A stretch of DNA of 64,000 nucleotides, from NCBI GenBank assembly GCA_026413225.1, contig CM048552.1, forward strand, positions 392,001 through 456,000. The letters are read 5' to 3'. Position numbers and translations under genes: made by a program. The first letter of the stretch is position 1; every line of letters starts with the position of its first letter. The DNA is from Otis tarda (taxonomy: Eukaryota > Chordata > Aves > Otidiformes > Otididae). The notes under the pieces were generated by a model, which was not told where the DNA came from, made no database searches, and saw nothing but the letters and a program-made list of their open reading frames with translations. Below, piece by piece: positions 1 to 11,600 of the stretch.

Positions 1-3000
1 CTGTGCAGATGTTCTTTGCTGCACAGTGCACTGGAGCGTGGGAGCAGCCTCCAGCCAGCCTCCCACTTCCCTGCCATCCCATGCTGTGCCCTGGGCCAAT
101 TAGCGATGGGAAGAGCAAGTGCGAAGTAGGGAGGCTCAAAGGAGGAGGGGGAGCTGGGCTGTCCCTCTGATGCTGGGCCCTGCTGCCCCATTCTTGCCCC
201 TGTCAGGGCGTGCAGGATCTCAGCAAAGCGCACGTACGGAAGTCTGGACGTAGGGAAGGCAGTTCCCTGCTCCAGATGCAGCACAGCTCACACACTGAGT
301 GTGAGATTCAGGGATACCACCTGCCTCTGCTTCCTCGCAGTGGGACCTGTGCCTTGGGCATTGCGTGGCATCCCCACGTGAAGCCACAGCACTCGACGGT
401 GGGCAGGAAACTGGGCCGCCTGGATCCCGGCCGCAGGCCCCCGAGGGCTGCCTGGCTCTTCGGTCCTCTGGCCCTTCCGTGGTCGTCATCCGAGCTCCCT
501 CCTCCTGCAGTGTGTGTCACGGCCCAGAGGATGGGTGCCTGCGGAGTCTCCTCGGCTCCACTGCCGGACTCGGATTCCCAGCCCTGCACCATGGGGTGAC
601 ATGCCTGGCATGCCTGAACACAAACTCTGCCGGAGCTGGGCAGCTCCGACCGCCCCCCGCATCTGCCCCCTTCCCCAGCCCGCCCTGGTCCCCCGTGTGC
701 TCTCTGCTCTCCTCCCGGCTGCCAGACTGGAGGGACCAGATGGGCCCTGCCTCCGCCTGGCTCCGCGCTCCTGTCTGGGAGGCACGGCTTCCTGCTGCTT
801 CCCACTTGCCAGCATTTGCATTGCACTTGTTCTCTGACCTTTGGAGAGAGCAACGCAGGCGGTGAGCTCCGTTCTGCAGGCTGAGGCCCTGCGCTCCAAG
901 GCGCTGCACTTGTCTGCATCCCTGCCCCGCGCCAGCCCCAGGCGGGGACCCCCGCAGCCCTGCTGAGCCGCCGGCAGCTTGCTGGGGCTGGTGCACCCGT
1001 GTCCCCCAGGAGCGTGTGCGCCACCATCGATCTGCCCCATTGCAGGGCCCCCTGTTTCGGACCCCCACTTTACCAAGCAGAAGCCTGTCTCCGTGCGCTA
1101 GCTCAACCTCCCGCACTGCACGCCGGCAGACTGACCTGCCTTACGTGCCTGCACGCGTGGTGTTGTACCCGTCTGTCTCTTTGGAGGCTGAGGCGCAGCC
1201 CGGATGGGCACGGCCCGTGTTCCTTCAGGGTTGTGCTCATAAGCCTCTCATCTCTGCATGAACATGTTCAAAGAACGTGTAGAGGTGGCACTTCAGAACA
1301 TGGTTTACTGGGCATGGTGGTGTGAGGTTGACGGTTGGACTTGATGATCGTAGAGCTCTTTTCCAACCTTAAACATTCTATGATTCTATGATTATGGACG
1401 CAAACATGGGTCCACTCCACCGGGCTGTGCTGCGAGTTCCCTAAGGGGCAGAAGGAGGGATGGCTTCCCACTCCTTGGGCTTGACCTGGCTCAGAGGTGC
1501 TCACCTCCTTTGGCTGTGTGCATGTTGTGCGTTGGTTGTGTGTACAGACATTCATGTGGGGTTCCTCGTTGTCCGCGCTACATGTGCCGACCGCTGCAGA
1601 GATCCCCTGAGCTGAGCACGCTTCTGGCTGTTCTCCCCTGAGCGATGTCTCTTCTCCCAGCTCATACTGGCTCTATTTCACACTTGGTTGGTCTCAAGGG
1701 AAGCTGCCACATCCGATATGTCAGATGCTGCTCGTATCGAGCTGCTCTGTGCCTGGGCTGCGATGCGAAGGAGCGGGCTGCCCCACCACGGCTCAGGGAG
1801 TCCTGGGAAAGGGTCTCCCACCCTGCCGTCCCTGGGAGCTGCTGGCCAAAGGGGAGAGGTTCTGTGCCACACCACCCCACGGAGCTCCATCCCTCGCAGT
1901 TTAATTGCTCCCTGTGCTGTGCAGCCAGGATCTCCTTACTTGACCTCCACCTGTTCACGTGTCCTTTTGCCAGGAGGGGTTCTCAAGGCTGTGAGCCTAG
2001 GACCCATCCCACTCCCCTGTCTCCAGAGTTGGTCCCATTCCTACCACCCTGGGACCTGTTTCCCTCCTGAGCAGCTGGGACTTGTTCCTAACACTGTGGG
2101 GCTGCAGACATCATCACAGCACCAGCTCTGGAACTGCTGGTGTGAGCACCGCAGTACTTGGAAAACGCTTGGTGCCATCGGACTGGGGGAACGTGTCAGC
2201 TTTATGGGAACAGTGTGTTCTCAGCTCTCCAGGCTCGTGAAGGAAATCCAGGAAGTTTGCCTCCATGAGCTAAAAAACACCCAAAGAATTGCAACTAAAC
2301 ATCTCATGATCAAAACCAGGCCAAAGGCACAGAGCCTGGACGCTATTCCCGAGCCTCTGAGGTGGCAACACTGACCTGGAAGGCAGCAGGAAGACATCGC
2401 TTGTTGGTTGCAGCTCCCCTTGGAGAGTGGAGGAGGGGTGTGTAGGAGCTGCGGCCAGCACAGGTCCCAGGGGATGCTGGAAAGCTGTCCCATGGATGGG
2501 GAGAAGAGCCTCGCCCAGGTCCTGCAGCCGGCTGGATGGGTTCATCCCTCCTGCAGCTCCCCCGAGCCGGGTGCGACTGCTGCGGAGTGACTCCCAGGGC
2601 CCAGAGGTGGGACAATTGTCAGGCAGGCACAAAGACTGGGATGAGGCAGGAGCCTGTTCCTGGAGGGGGACACGGCATTCAGGAGAGCTGGCACATGGGG
2701 CCCTGCAGCTGCCGGGCACGGGTCCCTGGGTGGCTCAGGCCGTTGAAGGCATGCCTGACCTCCTTCCAGCCGAGCCCACTGAGAGACGTCCCCGCATCCC
2801 CGCAGCTGCGTGCTGCTGCTGCGCGCATGGAGACTGCTGAGCGGAGCGGGTGCCTGGGGCAGGCCGGGCTGGGCTGCCAGAGGGGACATGGGGGCACGCC
2901 GGGGAGGGCAGCGGGCTGAGGGGGTGTCCACACTGGGTGCGCAGATGGAGCTGGGCAGGTTCACAGCCGCAGCCATGCCACGGGTGCTGCTGTGGAGCAA

Positions 3001-3550
3001 AGCGCTGCCGTCACTGGGCCCATGCGGCCCTGCGCCATGCCGCGCCTGCTCTGCCCTTGCCCGAGCTCGTCCCACCCACGCCTGGCCAGGGCAGACCATG
3101 TGCCCCAGCAAGCGCCCCAGGACAGGGCGCCGTCCATCCGTCCGTCTGTCTGTCCATCCATCCGGCACTGCTGCGGGCAGTGCTGCCGGCGTTCCGCTCT
3201 CGGCCTCGCGGCGGGGTTTCCTCCCAGCCCGCAGTGCTCCCACAGGAAGGGAGAATCTCTGCTCTGGCAAGGTGTTTCCTGGCTCTCCAGATAGGATGCA
3301 GAGGCACATCCTGGCCCCTCTGGATGTGCAGAGCCCAGAGCTGTCCCTGCCACAGACCACCCCCCCCCCATGATGCACAGCACCCCGCAGCACCCCAAAC
3401 ACACGCACATGCAGCCACGTGTGTGCACGCGGGACCCTGTGGCCAGGCCCTGACCCAGGAGGCCTGTGTGTCCTGGGCTGCTGCCTCAGTCCAGCTGCGG
3501 CAGGACGCAGGGCGCAGCAGGGGGGTGGTAGCGTGTCGGGGGCCAGGGGT
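1..3550. other. Non-coding 5' flank
   Basis: No exon with recognisable protein similarity is seen on either strand. The stretch is moderately GC-rich, with short open frames in many registers and no splice-bounded coding pattern. It contains one CR1 tail (listed separately) and a short CCAT/CTGT-type simple repeat at about 3131-3163. A frame at about 2090-2374 (+) reads as plausible charged protein (Lys, Glu, Gln, His), but it matches no family I recognise and has no clear splice sites, so it is not called. Confidence 0.6.
1256..1394 (+). mobile_element. CR1 LINE 3' end, truncated
   Basis: The sequence follows the CR1 3' end. It has a degenerate tail of the last ORF2 segment (ttcaaagaacgtgtagaggt, atggtttactgggcatggtgg), then gttggacttgatgatcgtag and cttttccaacctt, and ends in the CR1 terminal direct repeat attctatgattctatgatt. 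It is 5' truncated, as almost all avian CR1 copies are. No target duplication is obvious. Confidence 0.93.
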
Positions 3551-3960
3551 GTCCTCTTCCTGGCAGGAAAGGGGCTGAGCTGGCGGCCGCGGGTTTCCTG
3601 TAGGCTCCAGCTCCGCGGGGCCGGGAGCCGGAGCAGCCTGCGTGGGAGCACACGGGCCTGGGCCAGGTAACGGCACCGGGGCTGGGCTGTGGGGGTCCGG
3701 CCGCCCCCAAGCAGCGTGGGACTGGGGCACCTCTGCTCCCTGCCGGGGCCGTGGGGCTGGGACAGCCCCGGGAAGGGAAGCCCGGTCCCCGCAGCAAGGT
3801 CAGCAGGGCTGGGGCAGTGCTGGTACTTCGCCCTGGGGTCAGCGGGGTGGGCTGGCCACGGCGCCTTGCTGTGGGCTCCGTGGGGCTGCACCGGCGGCAC
3901 AGGGCAGGGCCGCGAGTCGTGGCTGCGGCTGCGGGACCGCTCAGGCCACGCCATGGGGCA

Positions 3961-4045
3961 GGGCTGTGGGGCAGCATGCGGCTGGGCTGTGGGGCAGCAT
4001 GGGGCTGGGCTGTGGGGCAGCATGGGGCCGGGCTGTGCGGCTGGG
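3961..4045. repeat. 23-bp GC-rich tandem array
   Basis: The motif gggctgtggggcagcat begins at 3961, 3984 and 4007, with a degenerate fourth start at 4030. The period is exactly 23 bp, giving about 3.5 copies. It lies on the upstream shoulder of the CpG island. The period is not a multiple of 3, so it reads in all three frames and creates false open frames on both strands. Confidence 0.9.
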
Positions 4046-4489
4046 CCGAAGAGCCCAGCCCTGCCCTGCTCGCGGGGCGCCCCGCACCGCGGCCCAGCCC
4101 TGGGGCCGCAGGGCCGGCCTGCGTGGCCGCGGGGTGCCCCACGCGGGGGTGCGCGGGGGCCAGCACTGCCCTCGCCCGGCGGCTCCTCCTGGGGCTGCCG
4201 CTGGCGGGGCCGGGCCGAGCGCGTCCCCGCGGGGCGAGGCGGGCACGGCGGGCGGAGGGTGCCGGGGGCGCCGGGCAGCGGAGGGCGGCGGGAGAGACCG
4301 AAGCGCCGGGGAGCAGCGGGGGCGCGGGGCGCTCGGGGGGGCGGAGAGCCCGGGGAGCCGGGGGTGGCCGCGGGCGCGAGGCGGAGACTCCCGGGGGCGG
4401 CGGCCCGGTGCGGGTGCGGGAGCCGGGGCCGGGGCAGCCGCCTCTGAAGTTTCCCTCCGCCCGCCCCTTCCCGCGCGCACCGGCTCCCC

Positions 4490-4503
4490 GTTGCCATGAC
4501 AAC
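4490..4503. promoter_or_regulatory. RFX-type X-box
   Basis: GTTGCCATGACAAC is a near-perfect inverted repeat of the RFX half site. It differs at one position from the symmetrical X-box GTTGCCATGGCAAC. It sits in the CpG island core, 162 bp upstream of the candidate start ATG at 4665. RFX factors bind such sites in promoters of ciliary and neuronal genes. Occupancy is inferred, not shown. Confidence 0.6.
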
Positions 4504-4664
4504 TCCTTAAACTAACACCCGCTGCCGGCGGCGGGGGCCGAGTTCGCGGAGGCTCCGCCGCGCGCGCCGCTCCCCGCCCCGGCCCCGCCGCCCCCGCTCC
4601 GCCGCCCCGCTCCGCGCCTTTCCCGCTGCCGGCGGCCGCCGCTGCCCCCGGCCGCGCCGCGGCT

Positions 4665-4700
4665 ATGGTGGCTCGGGCCCCGCCGCCCGCCGCCCCGCAG
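4665..4700 (+). CDS. Candidate upstream first coding exon
   Basis: An ATG in good context (G at -3 and +4) opens 12 codons, MVARAPPPAAPQ, ending in CCGCAG and followed by the donor gtaacg. The exon therefore ends in phase 0. The nearest strong acceptor that continues an identified + strand gene is at 27151/27152. Joining the two keeps the frame open through 23 codons (27152-27220) into the SHANK3 methionine at 27221. This would make a SHANK3 protein with 35 more residues and a 22,451-bp first intron. The match in phase has a one-in-three chance of being accidental, and GC-rich sequence has few stops, so the support is modest. The exon could instead belong to another transcript, or the ATG may not be used and the exon may be 5' UTR. 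Confidence 0.3.
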
Positions 4701-5164
4701 GTAACGAGCGGCGCCGGGGCCGGGCTGCCCCGCGCGGCGGGGGTGGCGGCGGGGCCGGGCCGGGGCGGGGAGCGCGGAGCCGGACGCCCGGGGCGGCGGG
4801 GTCAGCCTTGCGCGGGGGAGCGCCGCCCCGGGGACCGTGCTCCGGGTCCGCGTCCGCGTCCGGGCGCGCAGGTGCGCGTTCGGGTGGGGGGCCGGGGGGT
4901 CTCTGCCCGCCGGCCGGGGGCTGGGGCCGGGGCGGGGGGAGAGGCGGCTGCAGCGGCCCTGCCCCGCGGGCAGGGGGAGCGCGGCGGGCAGCGGGCGGCC
5001 CGGCTGGGGCCGGGGGCTGTGCGCGGCCGCGCAGGGGTGCGTGGGGGCCGTGGGGCGCGGAGGGAGCCGGGCTGGGCCGTGGGGGCCGTGGGGTGCCGGG
5101 GAGAGCTGCGGGGGCGCGGGGCCGTCGGGCATGCAGGGGAGCGGGGCTGTGCTTCGCTGCTGGG

Positions 5165-5660
5165 TGGGGGCTGTGGTTTGCAGTGGGGTGCGTGTGCTGG
5201 GCGCAGGGCCCAGTGCGTTTGTGGGGGGGAATTTGGGCCGCGGCTTGTGGCTGGGGGCCCGTCCCGGGAGTCGGGGGCTGCGGTCAGCAGCTGGATACAC
5301 ATTTTGGAGAACGAGGCTGTGGCTTGCACTGGGATGCATACGTGGGGCGGCCGTGGCTGTGGTTTGCAGTGGGATGTCTTGCGGGATAGGGGCCATGGCT
5401 TGTGCTGGGGCCTCAGGACAGGAGCTGTGGTTGGGACTGGGGTGCCTGTGCTGGGGAGTGAGGGCTGTGGTGCGCTTTGGGGCGCGTGGGCTGGAGAGCA
5501 GGGGCTGTGACCGTAGTGAGAGTCTATTTTGGGGGATAGGGGCTGAGATTTGCAGTGAGATGAATGTGCTTGGGGACAGATGCCGTGGTTTACAGCGACA
5601 CATACGTGCTGGGAAGTGGGGTCCACAGTTTGTGGTGGGGGGTGTGTGCTGGGGAACAGG
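5165..5660. repeat. Degenerate ~42-bp minisatellite
   Basis: A motif close to ggctgtggtttgcagtgggg, followed by a tgcgtgtgctgggga-like half, recurs about every 35-45 bp. Recognisable starts lie near 5169, 5312, 5356, 5391, 5423, 5461, 5502, 5540, 5580 and 5622. The copies are strongly diverged. The array begins at the downstream edge of the CpG island and produces a long false - strand frame rich in Pro, His and Gln. Confidence 0.75.
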
Positions 5661-5669
5661 AGCCCAACA

Positions 5670-8600
5670 TTTTGGTAGCATACGCGCAGGCAGACTGTGC
5701 ATCAGAGGATGGCGACCGTGACGCTTGCGATATGGTCCAGAAGCATTTAGGCAGGGAGGGGGACTTCTGGTGAAGGCATGATGTTGCTTCTGTAGCATGT
5801 GACATCGCTTTTGTAACTTATCTGATTGTGGTCTGTGTGTATCTGTGCTTAACTGGGTGTATCTGCCCTCAGGGCTTTGCACACACCTATGCGTGGTGCT
5901 CAGCACACCCTTCTTCTGGGTGCTCTCTCTGTAAGCACCATTTGTGTAGTGGCTGGCATGGATAACGAGCTGTTCTCTGGGCTCGGGGTGTGCTGCACGG
6001 TCCTGCGTATGGGATTTGTGTGGTTGAGTTCTTCTGCCTGGGCCTCAGCTTGCAATTTAGCCTGTCCCTGGTGTCTTGAGGAACCGCTGGAAAAGTGAGA
6101 GTCTGCCACTCTCCTACTCTTCCAAAACTGGGTCAGGGAAGCAGGGAACTCCAGAGCTGCGTTTGCTTCAGAGGTACTGGTACCCGTGAGAGCCTGTGCG
6201 TGCTCCTATAAATCAGGATGCTAGCGTGAAGGGAGCAATAGATTTAAGCCAACAGGACTTCAGCAGGAACTGTACCTGGTGTCTATGGGCGGAGATCCTC
6301 GGAGCCTCTGGTGATGTAAGGGTTACCTCTGTCAGGCGTCTGTGAGAGACATAGCGAAACATGCGGCTAGCTTCGCAGCCGTGCCTATAGCGAGGCATGG
6401 TGGGAGAACATCTCGCTGTGTTAGCGTACGAGGCGTTCTTTTAGCCGTTGTGTGCCAGAGTGTTGGGTTGTCAGGAGAGGAGCTGAGGACTTGGGCACAG
6501 ACCTGTGCAGGGCTCTGCTCTTCCCTCAGTCTAGGAGTGCAGCCTTCGCTTAGGGTGTGCGATTGCTCTTGGTCAGCGTCTGCTGGGCTGGCCAAGCGAC
6601 GGCTGCTGCGGCCCTCGCACACGTGGACGTTGCACAAGACCTCGTGCTCTGAGTGTGAGTGGGAGCTAGAGCTGGGGCTGCGGCGCAGTGCGTGCTGTGT
6701 GTGTTGCTTGCAGGCGATGAGGCTGGGGGCTCCACTTGCCTGGGACTGTGTGGGGGCAGGGATGGCTCCTACTTGGGCCACAGTAGGGTCTTTTCCCCCC
6801 AGAACTTTATAAACTTCACTAAAAACTTCCACTGGCATTCTGTTTCGATAGTGATGTGTGGATAATGGAGACAACACGTAACAAGTTTCCATAATTTTTT
6901 TTTATACTGACACTTAAATGCATCACAAAGTTCTTGTGCGTTTTGCACCTGCACAGTAGCCCTCCATGGAGATTTTGCTGACTGTGCCAAGCATGCAAGG
7001 TATGTGGCAAAAGGGACTGAGGGCAAAAAAGGGCACGAAGGAGAATCTTACAAGGTCCTTTTTTTCAGATAATAACCATTTTTTTTGGTTGTACAGCATG
7101 TAATATTCATATAACACCTAAGTAGTCTTAATAGTGTTAGTATTAGCATATGAATAATGCGTATCTGTACTGTTTGTGTTTTGTCCCGCGTTGTTCACTT
7201 AAACCACGGTTGTGTTCTGGAAGTGCACGCAAACAGACACACAGGCAGCCCCCTACAGAATATTCTGTTGAGATTTCCACCAGCTAAAAATTATTACTGC
7301 TGCCTCCGCACAGGAGTGCGTAAGTGCATATGCAAGCGGTGAGGCACGCGTGTGCCAGCGGTGAGGGGCAGAGTACGGGGCTGTGGGGGCGAGGGGGGCT
7401 GGGGGGCAGGCTGGGCTCCCCTTCCCCTCTCGCAGGGTGCGGCAAAGCGTGTGTGAAGCTGGGGCAGCCCCGTGGGATGAGGCTCCCTGATGGAGGCACC
7501 CAGGAGCCCGGTGGCGATGGCAGACTGGTCCTGCCCTGGCTCCCAGCACAGAGTGTGTGGCTGCAGTGGGGCTGGGCCAGGGGCTGGAGGGCACTTGGGG
7601 TAGAGCTGAGCTCTCCTGCGAGAGCCGGGGCAGGGCCATGCGTGTGGCGGGGATGTGGGATGGGAGCTGCTGGCAGCTGCCTTCGGGACCAAGGAGCAGC
7701 TGGGAGGTGGCGTTGGGAGGGCCAAGGAGCAGCTGGGAGGTGGCGTTCGGAGGGCCAAGGAGCAGCTGAGAGGTGGCGTTGGGAGGGCCAGCAGCCTGGC
7801 AGCGCTCCTGGCCCCTGCCCACTCGCCCTCTGCGCACGGGACGAGAGAAGCTGGGGCGAGCAGAGCCGCGGGGCAGGGGAAGGGTCCCCTCCCAGGCAGC
7901 GAGGGACACCGGCCGTGCCCTGCCCGGCTCCAGCCTCCTCTCCCTGCCTCCTTCCCCGCCCGGGGCCCGCCGCTAGCCCAGGAGGTGGGATCTGGTCCGG
8001 CTGTGCCCCTGCCCCAGGGACTCGAGGAGCCGCGGGGTGCAGCGGGGGCTCTGGAGCCGTGTGGGGCTGGCAGTGCGGTGGGGCGGGAATCCCCCCTGCC
8101 ATGGCGGACGCGGAGCGGGGGGAGGCCGTGCAGCTAAAACGAGTACAAAGAGTAAATTGCCATCCCACTCCTGAATGCAGCTGAGCTGCTGTAACTGTGA
8201 CAACAGGCAAAAGCTCTGGTTCATGAGCGGCTTGGCTCCCGTTGGCAGCGTGGGAAGGAGGCAGCGCTGGCTTTGTGGGAGCCTCTCGAGGGTCAGCCCA
8301 AACTTCCAGGGGATGGGGTGTTTGTGCCGCTGCCACACTCAGGCTGCCCATCTCGTCCGGGGGAGCAGAGCAAATGGGGACTTTCGTAACCCAAGAAGCA
8401 GGTCGATCAGGAGACTCTTCTATCATTAAATATTGAAAGCTCTTCTCCGGCGGCAGCGCGTTCTCCCGTCGCTGAGAGCAGCTCTGTGAGTTTGTGGTTC
8501 TGGATGCCATGTGGACACAGCTGTGTCTGCACGGATGACTTTGGGTGGGAAGGGGGCTGAGCACAGCCTGCGACAGTGCAGGGTCCATCAGTGCCGGCTT

Positions 8601-11600
8601 CTCACCACAGTGAGCCCTTCCCCAGGCAGAGCCGAGCCCCCAGGACGTGTGCAGAATACGTGCCCCCCAAACAGGCTCCACTTGCCGCGACCCCCCCGTG
8701 GCGGGGCCGGGCGGTTGTGCCCCAGCCCAGCCCCTGCTTTAAGGGGCTGCTGTTTTGGAAGGAGCTGGCTCTTTGGGTTGCTCTTTCATGCCGAGGTGAG
8801 TGACCTTGCAGGCTCCAGAACAGCAGAAGGGCCTGGGTGGGCAGGGGTGGGCTCCCCACCGTGGGGACCGCAAGGCTCCCTCGGCCGGGAGAGGCTGGCA
8901 TTCCTGGCTGATTTAAGGAGTGGTTAGACTTCCAGGTCTGGATTCTTCTGCTTTTTATAGACATCCTCAGGGGAGTGCAAAGAATGGCAGGAAGCGCAGC
9001 GGCCCCGAGAGTGCTCAGCCCTGGACGCTATTGTTCGGCGCTGACGGAAGCCGGCCGCGGGCAGGGCGGCCTGTGGACCTTCCCCTGCCCGGAGGAGGCT
9101 CAGCGGAGGCTCAGCTGTGTTCTTGCCGTGTGCTGTTTCCTGGCCTTGGTAGAGAGGGACTACAGCTCCCGGCATGCGTGGGGATACAGGATACCGCGTG
9201 CTGGGGCTCGGGGGTTGCAGGCTGTACCCCTTCCTCGATGTCTCCCGCTCCTCTGCGGGGTCAGAGATCCCTGGAGCTCTGACAGGAGCCTGCTGGGACA
9301 CGATGGCCATACTCGAGCTCTCTTGGTCTCGTACAGAGACGTGCAGCGGTGTCTGCACGTGGCACCGCAGCCCTTGGCCCGGGTCTGTGGCTGCCCTGTT
9401 GCCGGAGAAGGCTTTGTCTGCATTTCTTGTCTGGAGCAGCTGGAATGGATTCCTTGATGATGCTTGTGAGAGGGACCAAGTGGCATTGTCCCTTTGCGGG
9501 GTCAGGGCCCTGGGAGGCCTCAGGAGGCAGAAACGAGTATGAACCCTGGTCACAGGATCCGCATGTGTCCCATCTGCTGTATTGTAACCCCATGGATGCC
9601 TCTCTGTGCAGAGGCATTCACACAGCCCTCCTGAGATGAGAGTCTCCAGATGCTTCCCAGCTCCCAGTTCTGTCTTGGGGACAGTTTTACTTCCACTGAC
9701 TTGTCATTTCTGGTCATGTTGTGTTTGTTAGACTGCTGGGGACCCGCTGCTGGGGTTACAGCGAGCCTGCAGTCCTTGCCTCTTATCCTGGGAAGGGAAG
9801 AATCTGGACGAAAAGCAGGGAATCTGGACATCTGTGATAAAAGAGTCAGACTCAGACAAGCGAAAGGCGGAATTGCCATTCACGAGCAAGAGGAATAACA
9901 GCTTCCCTGGAGCTCTCCCTGCTAGTACGAACAAGGCCCCTCTGGCTCCGCAGACAGCAGGGTCCTCAGGGACTGTGAGGGCTGGGATCTTGGCGGTGCG
10001 CAAGCTGCAGTCTAAATACATCACAGATCATCTGCATAATTTATTCTTCTGTGAAGAGTTTAATTTATCAGATCCAATAATAAACTCATAAATCTCCTTT
10101 GCCTGTTATCAGGGTTGGGTGAAGATGCTCATATTATAAGCACTTAATTTATCTCTGGAGCTGCTTCCCATGCAGATGGGTGCCTTTGATGTTACTGGGT
10201 GTGTATTCCCATGGTCCACGTTCCACCAGGCGCTCATCACCTGAGGACAGGAAGGATGGTACTCGAGAGGCCCAGCTCAGGAGGGGCCCAGGAGGTTGTT
10301 GTGCTGGCCTGGACCTGCTCTGGAGGTCAGGGTGGGATGGAGATGGTGCGGGCGAGAGCTGGGAGGAAAAGCCGTCCTGCCGGAGATTGAGCAAGACTGG
10401 TGGGGAGCCACCCTGCAGATCAGAGCCAGCCTGTGGGACCGTCTCACTGCCCCGTCCCACCTCTGGCACTGCCCCGGGAGCTGGGGAGCGGCTGGGACCG
10501 GCTGCCTGTGCTGAGGGGTGGTCCTGCTGGCCATCAGCAGGCTGCAGCGCAGCGGGAGGGGGCTGCGCAGCCTTGCCACCGCTGGTAGCTTTGGTTGGTG
10601 TCCTCACGCGCAGAAGCCTCCAGAGCTGGCTGGGACGAGCGCTGTTCTGGGCCTCAAGGGCTTCCTGCGGCAGCGAGCTGCACCGTCTAGTTACGGGCTA
10701 CGTAGAGAGGCATTTCCTTTTCTTAGTGCGAGATCCCACGGCATTTTCCGCTGCCCTCATGCTGTGAGATGAAAGGAGACAACACTTCTGCTCTTTTCTG
10801 CAGACTATTCAGGATGTTTCAGCCTTTTATCTGTGTCCCTTCTTATTTGCCTCCTTCTAAGGCAGCAGTCTCTGCTCTTCCCTTCCTCTTCTCGTGACAG
10901 TTTTTCTTGCCCTTTGGTAATTCTTGCCTCCTGTTTCCGAGTCCCCTTGGTTTTGCATTTTCCCGGGAGCCCTGGTGCCCAGTCCCACACCCGTTCGATG
11001 CGTGGGGCTGTGCGCGGGATGATGGCTGGGCTGGCACCTGTTCCTCACCTGCTCTCTTGCTGTTTCGCTGCCGGTGCTGCCCCAGCCCTCCCACACCTGG
11101 GGGGACGGTGGTGGAGCGCAGCCGGTGCTTGACTGGGTCGGGACATGGGGCTCACAGCTCGGCTTCCCAGAGCTGTGCCGCGGCTGTGCCAGCAGCCGTC
11201 ACAACTGGGGCCTCGGTGTGTGCCAGGGAAGGCTCCATGCTCCAGGTGACTGCCGTGCGTGTGTAGGTTGGTTAGCTGTGCGTCTGGTGCCCGTGCAGAG
11301 GTGCAGAGCGTGTCCTTGGCCCACCAGGCACGATGGGGTGTTTGGGTTGTGCTGCCGTGCTGCATAGCGCCAGCCCAAAGCCGCCGCGTCCCTGGGCTGA
11401 GGCTGCCCAGTGGCGGGGGGTGAGCTGGAGCATGAGCTGCTGGGGACGCCTTTGGTGGATGGGGGGTCCCTGCTCTGCAGCACCGCACGATGCACCCCCT
11501 CATCCGAGCCCCCTAATTCCAGAAGGCAGATCTGGCTCTGGTGGGGTGGGAGGGCTGGGGCTGCTCTGTGCCCTTGCCTGGCTGTGGCCCACACTCCGTG

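Larger units (their letters stand above)
3600..5150. promoter_or_regulatory. CpG island, candidate promoter region
   Basis: Very high GC content with dense CpG, strongest at about 4050-5100, and many GC boxes of the GGGGCGGGG type. No TATA box is seen. This is the base composition of a vertebrate CpG-island promoter. The core contains an RFX-like X-box (4490-4503) and a short ATG-initiated segment with a splice donor after 4700. The likeliest role is promoter and first exon of a + strand transcript, possibly SHANK3 itself. A promoter for a gene lying off the left end on the - strand is also possible. The boundaries are by eye. Confidence 0.75.

Noticed and set aside
2090..2374. Charged frame (HELKNTQRIATKHLMIK) in the 5' flank
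   Set aside because: It looks somewhat protein-like, but no family is recognised and no acceptor-donor pair encloses it. Noted only.
2542..4497. 651-codon open frame on the - strand
   Set aside because: It lies in the CpG island and its shoulder, is Pro/Ala/Arg/Gly-rich, includes the 23-bp repeat, and overlaps open frames in most other registers. There is no domain and no splice structure.
4512..5906. 464-codon - strand frame with Pro/His/Gln/Ser repeats
   Set aside because: Its repeat pattern is the translation of the degenerate ~42-bp minisatellite plus CpG-island sequence, not a protein family.
8101..8184. ATG in strong context opening MADAERGEAVQLKR
   Set aside because: There is no donor before the stop and no similarity to any known N-terminus. 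It is probably chance in GC-rich sequence.
7284..8681. 465-codon - strand frame with 11-residue repeats
   Set aside because: The repeats come from the 33-bp tandem array. The rest is low-complexity GC-rich translation.
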